In this document: in pieces, positions 55,158 to 64,000 of the stretch
How the letters are laid out: the number at the start of each line of letters is the position of its first letter
Numbering within the stretch: position 1 is the stretch's first letter
Assembly (NCBI RefSeq): GCF_027531025.1
Contig: NZ_JAPZQX010000003.1
Span: forward strand, 62,001 to 126,000
Reading direction: 5' to 3'
DNA from: Novosphingobium sp.
Lineage (GTDB): Bacteria; Pseudomonadota; Alphaproteobacteria; Sphingomonadales; Sphingomonadaceae
DNA length: 64,000 nt
Position numbers and translations under genes: made by a program
The notes under the pieces: model-generated
Databases searched by the model: none
The model's input: the letters and a program-made list of their open reading frames with translations, nothing else
What the model was told of the DNA's origin: nothing

Positions 55158-58006
55158 GGCTCGACCCCTTCGGGCAGGACCAGCACTTCGAGGCCCTTGT
55201 CCGGATCAAGGTAACGCCGGGCGAGGGCCAGCAGGTCCTCGGCAGTCAGCGCGGTGATGATCGCGCGCGAAGCGGCATAGCGGTCTATCCCATCGGGCTT
55301 TGACTGCGCCCGGTCGGCCAGCCCCATCCAGCCGGCATTGGTCTTGAGCACGGCATCGAGGTTTTCGAGCATCGGCGCGCGGGCGCGCTGGACAATGTCG
55401 GCGCTGACCGGGGCCTTGCGCAGTTCCTCCAGCAAGCCCCGGATCGCCGCGCGGGTGGCGGCCACTTCCTTGACATCGACCGAGGCGCGCACCGTGAAGG
55501 TCCCCCAGCCGCGCCACACGCGCGGCGTGGAAGCGCCCACGCCAGGCGAATAGGTCTTGCCCAGCGCCTCGCGCAGGGTGTCGGTCAGCTCGACCTGGGC
55601 AACCCGCTGCAACAGTTCGAGCGCGATCGCCTCGCGCAGATCCTCGCCATCGCGGGTCGGCCAGTGCAGCGTCAGCAACGCCTGGTCCTTGGCGCCCTTG
55701 TGGCGCGGCAGGCGCGGGGTGCGATCGGCGGTGAAGCTGCGGTTTCGCTGTTCGGCATAGGGCCGGAAGGCGGCTTCGCGCGGCGGCAAGGCACCCAGCG
55801 TCCGCCCGACGAGGGCAATCGCCTTGGCCTCGTCGAAATCGCCCACCAGCGCCAGTTCGATTGCGCCCTTGGCCAGCCGGTCGGCGATCGCTTCGCGCAA
55901 GGCGGCAAAGCCGAGCTTGCGGTAATCTTCCACCTTGCCGAGCGCAAAGCGCGGATCCTGGTCGGACAGGATGCCGCCCAATTCCGCCCCCAGTGCCGAA
56001 TCCGGCGTGGCGCCGATCGCGGCGAAGAAGTTGTTGATGGTCTGGCGGAACAGCACCTCGCCCTCGGGCCGATAGCCGGGATCGGCCAGCTGCGCCGCAA
56101 ACACCTGCAATTGCAGCTCAAGGTCGGCCGGGGTGGTGGTTGCCCCGGCGGCAAAGGTCTCGGCCCCGGACCCCAGCCCGGTAGCAACCGTCCGTCCGGC
56201 CAGCAGGCTATCGAGCTCGTCCTTCGAATGCTTGCCCAGCCCCCCCTGGCCGAACACGCCCATCATCTGCACGGCCAGCGGATTGTCGCGCGTGGCCAGC
56301 ATGTTGCCGCCATCGACCGACAGCCGCACCTGCACGCGGTCCTTGGTCAGGTCGGTGCGCTTGAGGTTCAGCATCACCCCATTGGCAAAGCGCACCTGGC
56401 GAATGCCGAAGCGCGGCTCGGTACTGTCGGCCACGACCTGCCCCGGCGGGCCGAAATCGGTATAGGCAAAGGCCCCCGCTGCTTTGGCCTGGGGCGGGGC
56501 GACTGTGGCCTTGACTGCCGCATCCCAGGCCGCGCGCAGGGCCTTGGCTCCGCCGTCCGGCTCGCGCCGGCCCTGGAACCGGATCAGCGGCTGGTCGAGC
56601 GGCACCAGTTCGCGCTTCAGCGCCGCCATGACTGCCTCGGGTGTGATCTGCGGGATGAAGGCTTCCAGCCGTTCCAGCGAGCGGGTCGGCTTATCGGGCA
56701 CCACATCGTCGGTCACCAGCGCCAGCACCGCGCCCAGCAGGGTGCCGTGACTGCGGGTGCTTTCGCTTGCAGCAGCATTGCGCGCGGCGGTGCGGCTGTT
56801 GGCGACCTGTTCGGCGACCTCCTCGGCCGTGAAGCCATATTCCAGCGCGCGCCGGTATTCCTCGGTCGCGGCGGCAAGGCCGCGCTGCCAGCCGCCATCG
56901 ACGGTATCGACGATCAGGTTGGTGGTGCGGCCTTCGCGGAACTGGTCGGCAGTGCCGAGCCCGGCGCCCCGGAAGGGCGGATCGGCCTCACGCGTGCGGC
57001 GCAGCAGGCGGCGGTTGACGATGCCATAGCCGATCTGCCGCAACAGGTTCTCGCGGCGCTGGGCCAGGCTGTCCGGCTCGTCCAGCCAGACGTCGTTGCG
57101 GGTCACCGAAATGCGTTCGGACAGCGCCTGGTCGATGAAAATGTCCTCGCGCGGCGGACCTTTCACTTCCATCGGCCCGGCCTTGGGCTGGGGTTCGGCC
57201 GGGGCCGGCCGCCAGTCGGCAAAGCGCGCCCTGATCGCCGCTTCCATCGCCTCGACCGGGAAGTCGCCGACCACGATCACCGTCGTCTGCGCCGGCACAT
57301 ATTCGCGCCGCCAGAAGGCGCGCAGGCTTTCGGCCGTGGCGGCCTTCAGCGTTTCCTCCGTCCCGATCGGCAGGCGCCGGGTATAGCGTGCGCCGGGGTG
57401 CTGGAATTCGATCTGGTCGACCACGTTGCGCAGGGCAAAGGTGTTGCGATCGCGCTTTTCGGACAGGATCACGCCGCGTTCGCGCTCAACCGCGGCCTCG
57501 CTGATGGTCAGTTCGCTCGCGGTCTCGCGCATCAGCATCAGCGCCGTATCCAGTAGTGCCGGATCGTTGCGCGGCAGGTCGAGCATGTAGGTCGTGCGAT
57601 CGAACCCGGTCGAGGCATTGGTATCGGCACCGAAGGCCAGCCCCAGCCGTTCGAGCAGCTTCACCATCTCCCCTTCGGGCACATTGGTGCTGCCGTTGAA
57701 GGCCATGTGTTCGACGAAGTGGGCAAAGCCGCGCTCTTCATCGCTTTCATCGAGCGCGCCGGTCTTCACCACCATTCGCACCAGCGCCTGCCCCTTGGGC
57801 GTGGCATTGCTGCGCACGATATAGCGCATCCCGTTGTCGAGCTTGCCGAAACGATAGCCCTCGTCGACCGGCACGTCGCTCGCCTCGAACGCCCAGGTCG
57901 GCGGGGGCGGGGTCGTTGCGGTTACCGGACCGGGCTGGCGCCCGGCACAGGCGGCCAGGGCCAGGGTGGAAAGGGTCAGGGCGAACAGGGATTTGCGCGA
58001 CAGCAT
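55154..58006 (-). CDS. M16 family metallopeptidase lipoprotein
   Basis: A 950-residue zinc protease with two M16 halves. The lipobox LALAAC gives Cys20. The inverted zinc motif HFVEH (96-100) is in the N-terminal half, with the third ligand downstream in ERERGVILSEK. The C-terminal half lacks HxxEH, as is normal for the partner half. It probably sits at the inner face of the outer membrane or the periplasm, degrading peptides. purC lies 42 bases upstream on the same strand. Confidence 0.93.
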   Translation of the reverse strand: MLSRKSLFALTLSTLALAACAGRQPGPVTATTPPPPTWAFEASDVPVDEGYRFGKLDNGMRYIVRSNATPKGQALVRMVVKTGALDESDEERGFAHFVEHMAFNGSTNVPEGEMVKLLERLGLAFGADTNASTGFDRTTYMLDLPRNDPALLDTALMLMRETASELTISEAAVERERGVILSEKRDRNTFALRNVVDQIEFQHPGARYTRRLPIGTEETLKAATAESLRAFWRREYVPAQTTVIVVGDFPVEAMEAAIRARFADWRPAPAEPQPKAGPMEVKGPPREDIFIDQALSERISVTRNDVWLDEPDSLAQRRENLLRQIGYGIVNRRLLRRTREADPPFRGAGLGTADQFREGRTTNLIVDTVDGGWQRGLAAATEEYRRALEYGFTAEEVAEQVANSRTAARNAAASESTRSHGTLLGAVLALVTDDVVPDKPTRSLERLEAFIPQITPEAVMAALKRELVPLDQPLIRFQGRREPDGGAKALRAAWDAAVKATVAPPQAKAAGAFAYTDFGPPGQVVADSTEPRFGIRQVRFANGVMLNLKRTDLTKDRVQVRLSVDGGNMLATRDNPLAVQMMGVFGQGGLGKHSKDELDSLLAGRTVATGLGSGAETFAAGATTTPADLELQLQVFAAQLADPGYRPEGEVLFRQTINNFFAAIGATPDSALGAELGGILSDQDPRFALGKVEDYRKLGFAALREAIADRLAKGAIELALVGDFDEAKAIALVGRTLGALPPREAAFRPYAEQRNRSFTADRTPRLPRHKGAKDQALLTLHWPTRDGEDLREAIALELLQRVAQVELTDTLREALGKTYSPGVGASTPRVWRGWGTFTVRASVDVKEVAATRAAIRGLLEELRKAPVSADIVQRARAPMLENLDAVLKTNAGWMGLADRAQSKPDGIDRYAASRAIITALTAEDLLALARRYLDPDKGLEVLVLPEGVEP

Positions 58007-58048
58007 CGGCCTCTAGGTGGCCGATTGCCTATCGCAGGGCAAGAGGCC

Positions 58049-58831
58049 CTATTTGCCCCGCAGCTTGCGGTGGGCTGACAGGTCGAACACCTCGCTCGGG
58101 CCGTTGTCGGTATCGAGCAGGCCGAGGCGGCGGGCGACTTCCTGGTAGGCTTCTTCCTCACCGCCGAGGTCGCGGCGGAAGCGGTCCTTGTCGAGCTTTT
58201 CGCCGGTGATCATGTCCCACAGGCGGCAGCCATCGGGGCTGATCTCGTCGGCCAGGATCACGCGGCTGTAATCGCCGTCCCAGATCCGGCCGAATTCCAG
58301 CTTGAAATCAACGAGGCGGATGTTGATCGCGGCGAACATCCCGCACATGAAATCGTTCACGCGGATCGCCATGCTGGAGATGTCCTGCATCTCCTCGTTG
58401 CTGGCCCAGCCGAAGCAGGCGATGTGCTCCTCCGCGATCATCGGATCGCCCAGCGCATCGTCCTTGTAATAGTATTCGATCAGGGTGTGGGGCAGCGGCT
58501 CGCCCTCGGGGATGCCGAGCCGCTTGGAGATCGAACCGGCGGCGACATTGCGCACCACCACTTCGATCGGGATGATCTCGACCTGCCGCACCAGCTGTTC
58601 GCGCATGTTCAGGCGCTTGATGAAGTGGGTGGGGATGCCGATGTGGTTCAGCCGCGTGAAGACATATTCGCTGATGCGGTTGTTGATCACGCCCTTGCCG
58701 TTGATCGTGCCCTTCTTCTGGGCGTTGAAGGCGGTGGCATCGTCCTTGAAGTACTGGATCAGCGTGCCGGGTTCGGGGCCTTCGTACAGGATCTTGGCCT
58801 TGCCTTCGTAGATCTGGCGGCGACGCGACAT
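58049..58831 (-). CDS. purC: Phosphoribosylaminoimidazole-succinocarboxamide synthase
   Basis: A 260-residue enzyme of purine synthesis (SAICAR formation). [15 protein letters not shown] binds [15 protein letters not shown] is conserved, [12 protein letters not shown] and VDFKLEFG complete the active site. ATG 58831 has GAGGA about 7 bases upstream; a GTG two codons earlier is rejected. It leads a possible two-gene transcript with the M16 protease. Confidence 0.97.
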   Translation of the reverse strand: MSRRRQIYEGKAKILYEGPEPGTLIQYFKDDATAFNAQKKGTINGKGVINNRISEYVFTRLNHIGIPTHFIKRLNMREQLVRQVEIIPIEVVVRNVAAGSISKRLGIPEGEPLPHTLIEYYYKDDALGDPMIAEEHIACFGWASNEEMQDISSMAIRVNDFMCGMFAAINIRLVDFKLEFGRIWDGDYSRVILADEISPDGCRLWDMITGEKLDKDRFRRDLGGEEEAYQEVARRLGLLDTDNGPSEVFDLSAHRKLRGK

Positions 58832-59082
58832 GGGCACTTCCTCGAACTCGATAATGACGGGCCGGAAACGGCAAGCCCCGGCATGGGCAAGTCATCACTG
58901 ACCGCGCGGCCGGGGCGTGATCCATCGCTTAGGCCAAAACCGGGGTGAGTGCAATCAGCCACACTTCGTCGCTAAACGACATCGAGCATGTTGACTGATT
59001 GCCCCTCCTCTGGTTAGCGCGCGAATTGCTCAAGATCGCATCCCCCCTAACATGAAGCGACTGAGCACAAGGGAGTTTTGCC

Positions 59083-61794
59083 ATGCGAAAGAATAATTTC
59101 CGCGCTGCATCGTCGATTGCCGCGCTGGCGCTTACCGCGCTGGCAATGCCGGCCTTCGCCCAGGATGCGGCCGAAGAAACCACCGACGAACCGGAGATCG
59201 TCGTTACCGCCCAGGGCCGTGCCCAGGCCCTGTCCGACGTGCCGGTCGCCATTTCGGCCGTCAACGCCGAAACCCTGCAGAACAGCGGCGCCAACGACAT
59301 CCGCCAGCTGAACCAGGTGGCCCCGTCGCTGCTGGTCTCCTCGACCGGTTCGGAAGCTAACGGCTCGGCCCGTATCCGCGGGATCGGCACCGTGGGTGAC
59401 AACCCCGGTCTCGAAAGCTCGGTTCCCGTCTTCATCGACGGCGTCTATCGCTCGCGTTCGGGCATCGGCCTCAACGAACTGGGCGAAATCGACCGGATCG
59501 AAGTGCAGCGCGGCCCGCAGGGTACGCTGGGTGGCCGCAACTCGTCGGCCGGCCTCATCTCGATCTATTCGAAGAAGCCCGAGTTCCAGTTCGGCGGCAC
59601 CGCCGAAGCGACTTATGGCAACTTCAACTTCGTCCGCCTTGGCGGCAGCGTGACTGGTCCGATCTCGGATACGCTGGCGGCCCGGCTCGACGGGATCTAC
59701 GTCAGCCGCGACGGTTTCTACCAGGACACCACCAACAAGACCGACGTCAACGATCGCAACCGCTTCTTCATTCGCGGCCAGCTGCTGTTCGAACCGAGCG
59801 ACGACCTGTCGATCCGGATCATCGGCGACTACACCAAGCGCGATGAAAAGTGCTGCGCGGCGATCTATGTCGACCGTTCGGTCAGCCCCTTCATCGGTGA
59901 TCTGAACAACCTCTCCAGCCCGCTGACCCCGCTCCAGGCCAACGGCAACAACATCATCAACGTGCTGCGTGACCTCGGCCAGCCGCTGGCCGGCTTCACG
60001 CCGGGCTACAACCGGGCGATCTATGTCAGCCCCGGCCGCAGTTTTGCCGGCAAGACCAAGGACTATGGCGTTTCGGCCGAAGTCAACTGGGACCTGGGCG
60101 GCGCCGAGCTGACCTCGATCACCGCCTATCGCGAGTATCGTTCGGGCCAGGGTTCGGACACCGACTACAGCGCGGTCGACATCCTCTATCGTGCGCCGAG
60201 CGACAACGCCTATCGCCAGTTCCACACCTTCACCCAGGAACTGCGCCTGCAGGGCGAAGCCTTTGACGGCAAGCTCGACTGGCTGGTCGGCGGCTTCTAC
60301 GCCAACGAAAAGCTGACCGTGCGCGACAACCTGCGCTTCGGCAGCCAGTATGGCCGCTTTGCCACCTGCCGCCTGGTTTCGGGTGGTGGCCTGGCCGGGC
60401 TCTACTCGCCGACCTCGCCGGGCTGCCTTGCCGCCCGTTCGCCGACCCTGTTCGGTGCCGCTACACCTGCGATCTACGCGGCCTTCGACGCGCTCGACGG
60501 GCTCAACGATCGTGGTTCGATCAACGACCGCTACCGTCAGGATGGCACCAACTGGGCGCTGTTCACGCACAACATCGTGCACATCACCGATCGTCTCGAT
60601 CTGACCCTGGGTCTGCGCTACACCAACGACAAGAAGGACTTCGGCGCGACCTTCACCAACGACAACACCGCCTGCACCACCGTGCAGGGCCTGGTCAGCC
60701 CGTTCCTGACCAACGCGTCGCTGGCAGCTGTGGCTGGTGGCCTGATCGGCCTGTCGTGCCAGGGCAACTCGACTGCCGAACTCAACAACGCCTCGATCAG
60801 CAGCGATCGTGGCGAGGATGAGTGGACCGGCACCGGCATCCTGTCCTACCGGCCGACTGACGACCTGATGGTCTATGCCAGCTACTCGCGCGGCTACAAG
60901 GCAGGCGGCTTCAACCTTGACCGTTCGGCGCTCAAGGCTCCGATCCCGACCTTCGCGTCGGTCGGCGGCGCCCAGGCGCTGGTCAACAACCTGAAGTTCG
61001 ATGCCGAACTGGTGAACTCCTACGAAATCGGTGCGAAGTATGCGACCGGTCCGTTCAGCGCCAGCGTGACGCTGTTCCAGTCGGACTTCAGCAACTTCCA
61101 GCTCAACACCTTCAACGGCACGGTCTTCCTCGTGCAGACGGTGAACGGCTGCAAGTCGAGCCTGGGTGGTGCGGACCGCGATCTCAGCGCCACCACCGGG
61201 GCCTGCCCCGCCGGTGACGTGGGTTGGGGCGTGCGCGCCCAGGGCGTGGAACTCGAAGCCGCGCTGCGTCCGGCTGACGATTTCCGCGTCACTGCCGGCG
61301 TGACCTACTCGAAGACCAAGTACCGGAACGACATCGTCGGCAACAGCGCGGGTGCCCCGCTTGATCCGGCGCTGCGCTACCTGCCGGGCAAGAACCTGTC
61401 GAACGCCCCGGAATACGTGGTGACCGGCAGCATGGCCTATACCCCGGCCATCGGCGACAGCGGCATGACGGCGCTGTTCTATGTCGATGCCCGCCTGACC
61501 AGCGACTACAACACCGGCTCCGACCTGTTCCCGCAGAAGGGCCAGGATGGTTACGCCCTGGTCAATGCCCGCATCGGCGTGCGTGGTCCGGATGAGGCCT
61601 GGTCGCTGGAGTTCTGGGCACAGAACCTGTTCAACAAGGACTATGCCCAGGTGGCGTTCAACTCGCCGTTCCAGGCTGGTGGCGCCGGTGCTCCGTTCAA
61701 CGATGCCGGCAACTTCCCGGGTGGCCGTCAGCTGTTCTCGCAGTTCCTGGCCGAACCCCGCACTTACGGGGTGACCCTGCGCGGCAAGTTCTAA
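59083..61794 (+). CDS. TonB-dependent receptor, probably highly expressed
   Basis: A 903-residue outer membrane receptor. GGGAG lies 7 bases before the ATG, the signal peptide ends PAFAQ, and the TonB box is EIVVTAQ. Plug motifs DVPVAISAV, RIRGIGTVGDN and RIEVQRGPQGTLGGRNSSAG precede a barrel ending YGVTLRGKF with terminal Phe, as in outer membrane barrels. Cys257-Cys258 lie in an early barrel strand, near the equivalent CC of the receptor at 25883. Codon use is strongly biased to frequent codons, suggesting abundance. TTGACT at 58989-58994 may be a -35 element. Confidence 0.95.
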   Translation: MRKNNFRAASSIAALALTALAMPAFAQDAAEETTDEPEIVVTAQGRAQALSDVPVAISAVNAETLQNSGANDIRQLNQVAPSLLVSSTGSEANGSARIRGIGTVGDNPGLESSVPVFIDGVYRSRSGIGLNELGEIDRIEVQRGPQGTLGGRNSSAGLISIYSKKPEFQFGGTAEATYGNFNFVRLGGSVTGPISDTLAARLDGIYVSRDGFYQDTTNKTDVNDRNRFFIRGQLLFEPSDDLSIRIIGDYTKRDEKCCAAIYVDRSVSPFIGDLNNLSSPLTPLQANGNNIINVLRDLGQPLAGFTPGYNRAIYVSPGRSFAGKTKDYGVSAEVNWDLGGAELTSITAYREYRSGQGSDTDYSAVDILYRAPSDNAYRQFHTFTQELRLQGEAFDGKLDWLVGGFYANEKLTVRDNLRFGSQYGRFATCRLVSGGGLAGLYSPTSPGCLAARSPTLFGAATPAIYAAFDALDGLNDRGSINDRYRQDGTNWALFTHNIVHITDRLDLTLGLRYTNDKKDFGATFTNDNTACTTVQGLVSPFLTNASLAAVAGGLIGLSCQGNSTAELNNASISSDRGEDEWTGTGILSYRPTDDLMVYASYSRGYKAGGFNLDRSALKAPIPTFASVGGAQALVNNLKFDAELVNSYEIGAKYATGPFSASVTLFQSDFSNFQLNTFNGTVFLVQTVNGCKSSLGGADRDLSATTGACPAGDVGWGVRAQGVELEAALRPADDFRVTAGVTYSKTKYRNDIVGNSAGAPLDPALRYLPGKNLSNAPEYVVTGSMAYTPAIGDSGMTALFYVDARLTSDYNTGSDLFPQKGQDGYALVNARIGVRGPDEAWSLEFWAQNLFNKDYAQVAFNSPFQAGGAGAPFNDAGNFPGGRQLFSQFLAEPRTYGVTLRGKF

Positions 61795-61818
61795 GACCTG
61801 CCATTGGCAAACCAAGCG

Positions 61819-61847
61819 AACGCCCGGTCGAAAGACCGGGCGTTTTG
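61819..61847 (+). terminator. Terminator after second TonB receptor
   Basis: AACGCCCGGTC (61819-61829) pairs perfectly with GACCGGGCGTT (61834-61844) around GAAA and runs into TTTTG. It lies 25 bases after the receptor stop. Confidence 0.92.
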
Positions 61848-61875
61848 CTTTGGGGGGTATCGCTGAGGCGGCTGA

Positions 61876-62040
61876 GGCAAAGTCCTCGTTCTCTGCCATT
61901 CCAGCAATGTTCACCTCGAAACCGTGGCCAATGCCATTGCCGGTGGCGATGGCAGCCGCCAGCCCAGCGGAGCCGAGCTGGAAGGCGCGCGCCACCTGGG
62001 CCAGCGCGTGGCCGAAACCGCTGCCAAGCTGTTTGACTGA
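61876..62040 (+). pseudogene. wrbA: wrbA remnant with large internal deletion
   Basis: A 54-codon frame with no usable start reads [20 protein letters not shown] then [19 protein letters not shown] and ends AETAAKLFD. The first part matches the WrbA N-terminus ([21 protein letters not shown]). The second matches the WrbA C-terminus ([17 protein letters not shown], ending VAGLAVKLNG). About 140 codons between are missing. The junction falls where both ends carry an AxA-G-type sequence, consistent with a deletion between short homologies. A stop (TGA, 61873) replaces the start region. WrbA is an NAD(P)H:quinone reductase; this copy cannot be active. Confidence 0.82.
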
Positions 62041-62042
62041 TG

Positions 62043-62077
62043 AAAAGACGGGGCGGATCGCTGTGTTCCGCCCCGTC
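62043..62077 (-). terminator. Terminator for the minus-strand S9 peptidase gene
   Basis: GACGGGGCGGA (62047-62057) pairs perfectly with TCCGCCCCGTC (62067-62077) around 9 bases. Read on the minus strand, the stem is followed by TTTTC, as in a Rho-independent terminator. The REP-like repeat lies between it and the gene. Confidence 0.75.
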
Positions 62078-62095
62078 AGTCGTTTGGTTTCGATC

Positions 62096-62178
62096 CCGTC
62101 ACCCCGGACTTGATCCGGGGTCCCGCTGTTCTGCCTGATCGCAAGAAGCGGGACCCCGGGTCGAGCCCGGGGTGACGG
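62096..62178. repeat. REP-like palindromic repeat, copy 2
   Basis: A long near-perfect hairpin: CCGTCACCCCGG at the left mirrors CCGGGGTGACGG at the right, and inside GTCCCGCT mirrors AGCGGGAC. It shares the core CCCGGACTTGATCCGGG with copy 1 at 6664-6680. It follows the end of the S9 peptidase gene. Confidence 0.82.
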
Positions 62179-62190
62179 TGAAACGGCGGC

Positions 62191-64000
62191 TTACTTCAGC
62201 AGGTGTTCCTTCCAGAACTGCAGCTCGCTCCAGAACTGGTAATCGGCATTTTCCTTCTTGGCGAAGCCGTGGCCCTCGTTGGTGCCGACCAGGTGCCAGG
62301 CGGTACGGCCCTTGGCGCGGACAGCGGCGACCATCTGGTCGGCCTCGCTCTGCGGCACGCGCGGATCGTTGCCGCCGGTCACCACCAGCAGCGGGATCGC
62401 CAGCTTGTCCACATGGGTCAGCGGCGAGATTTCCGTCAGCTTGGCGCGCTGCTTGGGATCGCGCTCGTCGCCATATTCCACCCGGCGCAGATCGCGGCGA
62501 TAGGACTGGGTGTTTTCCAGGAAGGTCACGAAGTTACTGATCGCGACGATGCAATTGCCGGCCTTGAACCGGTCGCCATACCGGATCGCGCTGGCATAGC
62601 ACATGTAGCCGCCATAGGAGCCGCCGCGCACCGCCATGCGGGCCGCGTCGATCCCGGCATCGCCCTGCAGCCGGTCGAGAAAGGCGCCGATGTCCTTGAC
62701 CGAATTCTCGCGCAGGAACGGCCCGTTATCGAGGCTGACGAAGCGCTTGCCATAGCCGGTCGAGCCGCGGACATTGGGATAGAACACGGCAATGCCCTGT
62801 TCGTTGAGCAGGTAATTGGTGCGGCCGCGGAATGACGGCGTGGTCTGCCCTTCCGGCCCGCCGTGAATGTCCACGATCAGCGGGCGCTTGCCGGGGAACT
62901 TCGCCGGATCGGGACGATAGAGGAAGCCCGAGACCGGCTCGCCATCGAAGCTTTTCACTTCGATCAGTTCCGGCTCGACATTGCGCGCCGGATCAAGCCC
63001 GCCGGTTTCGCTTTCGGTCCAGCGCTTGACCGCCAGGGTCTTGGGATCGACCGAGAAGGCATCGGTTGGCACGCGGGCCGAGGAAACGGTGATCCCGATT
63101 TCGCCCCAGGGTGCGATCCGCAGCGACCCCAGCACGCCGCGCGGCAGGCCCGTCACCTCGCGCGTCTGGCCGGTCTTCGGATCGAGCAGGCGCAGCTTGG
63201 AAATGCCGGCCTCGTTGATCACGTAGGCGATGAAGCTGCCATCGGGAGCGATATCGAAGCCTTCGACATCCCACTTCGTTTCCGGTCCGCGCGGAGTGAA
63301 CTTGCCGGTCTTGGGATCAAGCGTGCCGAGCCGCTGGAAGTCCGAACCTTCGTCGCTGGTCACCCACAGCGTGCCATCCCGGGCGAACTTGGCGCCGCCA
63401 TGGGCAATCGCCTTCTTGTGATCGCCGATCGGGGTCAGCTTGCCGGTTTCAAGGTCCAGCCAGTGCAGGTCGCTTTTCTGGACCGAGACATATTGGGCAA
63501 CGATCGCCGCCTTGTTGCCGGGGGCGAAATCGGCCAGCGCCCAGCCGCCGCCGCTGACCTGCAACACCATCTTCGTGGTGGCGGGATTGCGCGGATCGAC
63601 CACATAGAGATCGCTGTCAGTGCCGTTGCGGCGGGTGGAGCTATAGGCCAGCCACTTGCCATCCGCGCTGACCGCGTTGATCGAATTGCGGCTCTTGCCG
63701 TCGGTCAGCAGGGTCAGGCGGCCATCCTTCAGCGTATAGAGCTGCCAGAACTCGCTGCCGCCGGTATCCTTGCGCACCACCAGGGTGCCGTCATTGGGCA
63801 TATAGCCGCCGCCCAGCGGCTCGGCCTCGAAGCTGATCTGGCGGCGGGCCATGCCGGGACCGGCCACGGTGTGCAGCTGGGCCACGTTGCCGAAGCGGGT
63901 GGAAATCAGCATGGACTTCGATACCGGATCCCAGTCCATGAAACTGGCGGTGCGGAATTCCATGTAGGGACGGCTCGCCTCGACCAATTGCATCGGCACG
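62191..64000 (-). CDS. S9 family prolyl oligopeptidase-type peptidase, N-terminus off window
   Basis: At least 603 codons, open at the right edge; the GTG at 63999 is probably internal because the signal peptide and first blades of the propeller are missing. The N-terminal part is a beta-propeller with repeated DPKTG-type turns (LDPKTGKFTPRG, LLDPKTGQTREV). The C-terminal hydrolase has nucleophile Ser in GGSYGGY, Asp in GGNDPRVP and His in EGHGFAK. The oxyanion segment is DIHGGPEG. It cleaves short peptides, probably in the periplasm. Confidence 0.93.
   Translation of the reverse strand, partial: VPMQLVEASRPYMEFRTASFMDWDPVSKSMLISTRFGNVAQLHTVAGPGMARRQISFEAEPLGGGYMPNDGTLVVRKDTGGSEFWQLYTLKDGRLTLLTDGKSRNSINAVSADGKWLAYSSTRRNGTDSDLYVVDPRNPATTKMVLQVSGGGWALADFAPGNKAAIVAQYVSVQKSDLHWLDLETGKLTPIGDHKKAIAHGGAKFARDGTLWVTSDEGSDFQRLGTLDPKTGKFTPRGPETKWDVEGFDIAPDGSFIAYVINEAGISKLRLLDPKTGQTREVTGLPRGVLGSLRIAPWGEIGITVSSARVPTDAFSVDPKTLAVKRWTESETGGLDPARNVEPELIEVKSFDGEPVSGFLYRPDPAKFPGKRPLIVDIHGGPEGQTTPSFRGRTNYLLNEQGIAVFYPNVRGSTGYGKRFVSLDNGPFLRENSVKDIGAFLDRLQGDAGIDAARMAVRGGSYGGYMCYASAIRYGDRFKAGNCIVAISNFVTFLENTQSYRRDLRRVEYGDERDPKQRAKLTEISPLTHVDKLAIPLLVVTGGNDPRVPQSEADQMVAAVRAKGRTAWHLVGTNEGHGFAKKENADYQFWSELQFWKEHLLK

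Noticed and set aside
55664-57556. Plus-strand open frame opposite the M16 peptidase
   Set aside because: No recognisable motif; the M16 protein on the other strand is complete with its zinc motif.
59047-61995. Very long minus-strand open frame opposite the second TonB receptor
   Set aside because: The plus-strand product has a signal peptide, TonB box and plug motifs. The antisense product is low-complexity, resembles nothing, and its first part simply reads the complement of the wrbA remnant.
61876-62040. Functional small protein instead of a pseudogene
   Set aside because: There is no start codon at the WrbA N-terminus (TGA precedes it), and the fused ends cannot form a flavodoxin fold.

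Overview
The window is GC-rich chromosomal DNA of a Gram-negative alphaproteobacterium, most likely order Sphingomonadales. That placement is an inference from the gene content: TonB-dependent receptors with the 'VPVAISV'-type plug seen in sphingomonads, a subclass B3 metallo-beta-lactamase, an alphaproteobacterial GAAC-N7-GAAC LexA box at recN, a DUF2855 protein, and an FprA-type ferredoxin reductase. No rRNA, tRNA, CRISPR array, prophage or insertion sequence was found. About 56 genes are present. The Mur ligase (left) and the S9 peptidase (right) run off the window edges.

Layout. 1-9.9 kb: peptidoglycan recycling (MurC/Mpl-like ligase divergent from an LD-carboxypeptidase), fatty-acid synthesis (fabD, a secreted unknown, fabG), dnaN, a DUF2855 protein, a D-aminoacylase-like amidohydrolase and a ferredoxin reductase. 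10.1-18.8 kb: an unusual cyclic-di-GMP neighbourhood. Two paralogous PAS-GGDEF-EAL-PilZ proteins bracket a stand-alone PilZ protein, a J-domain protein, a lipoprotein and two unknown proteins, one of them beside an AT-rich tract. 19-25 kb: lepA, a LuxR-type regulator with a degenerate receiver, a TPR membrane protein behind a 606-base regulatory region, and bamD. 25-30 kb: a four-cysteine Rrf2 regulator, a DUF2292 protein and a TonB receptor (a possible sulfur-scavenging module), then a coupled metallophosphatase/glycosyltransferase pair.

30.6-42 kb: recN under a LexA box, a secreted unknown behind three consecutive inverted repeats, ligA followed after one base by a CinA-like protein that has lost its catalytic residues, a minus-strand run of SDR, B3 beta-lactamase, prmA and an EamA transporter, and sdhCDA ending in a terminator with no sdhB. 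42-52.9 kb: a universal stress protein, a BlaI/M56 (BlaR1-like) pair with a nested palindromic operator, an FMN-dependent lactate-type dehydrogenase, 3-hydroxybutyrate dehydrogenase, an M28 peptidase, guaB, an RsmB-type methyltransferase and a TPR protein. 52.9-64 kb: a divergent persulfide/sulfide detoxification locus (TSUP exporter and rhodanese against a persulfide dioxygenase), an M16 peptidase, purC, a large TonB receptor, a newly recognised wrbA remnant, a REP-like repeat and an S9 peptidase.

The leads most worth following are the c-di-GMP/PilZ island, the stacked operators at 32.4 kb, the Rrf2-DUF2292-TonB receptor module, the BlaI operator with its sensor-less M56 partner, and the ligA-CinA coupling. 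Functions are read from motifs and gene context; no database search was run.
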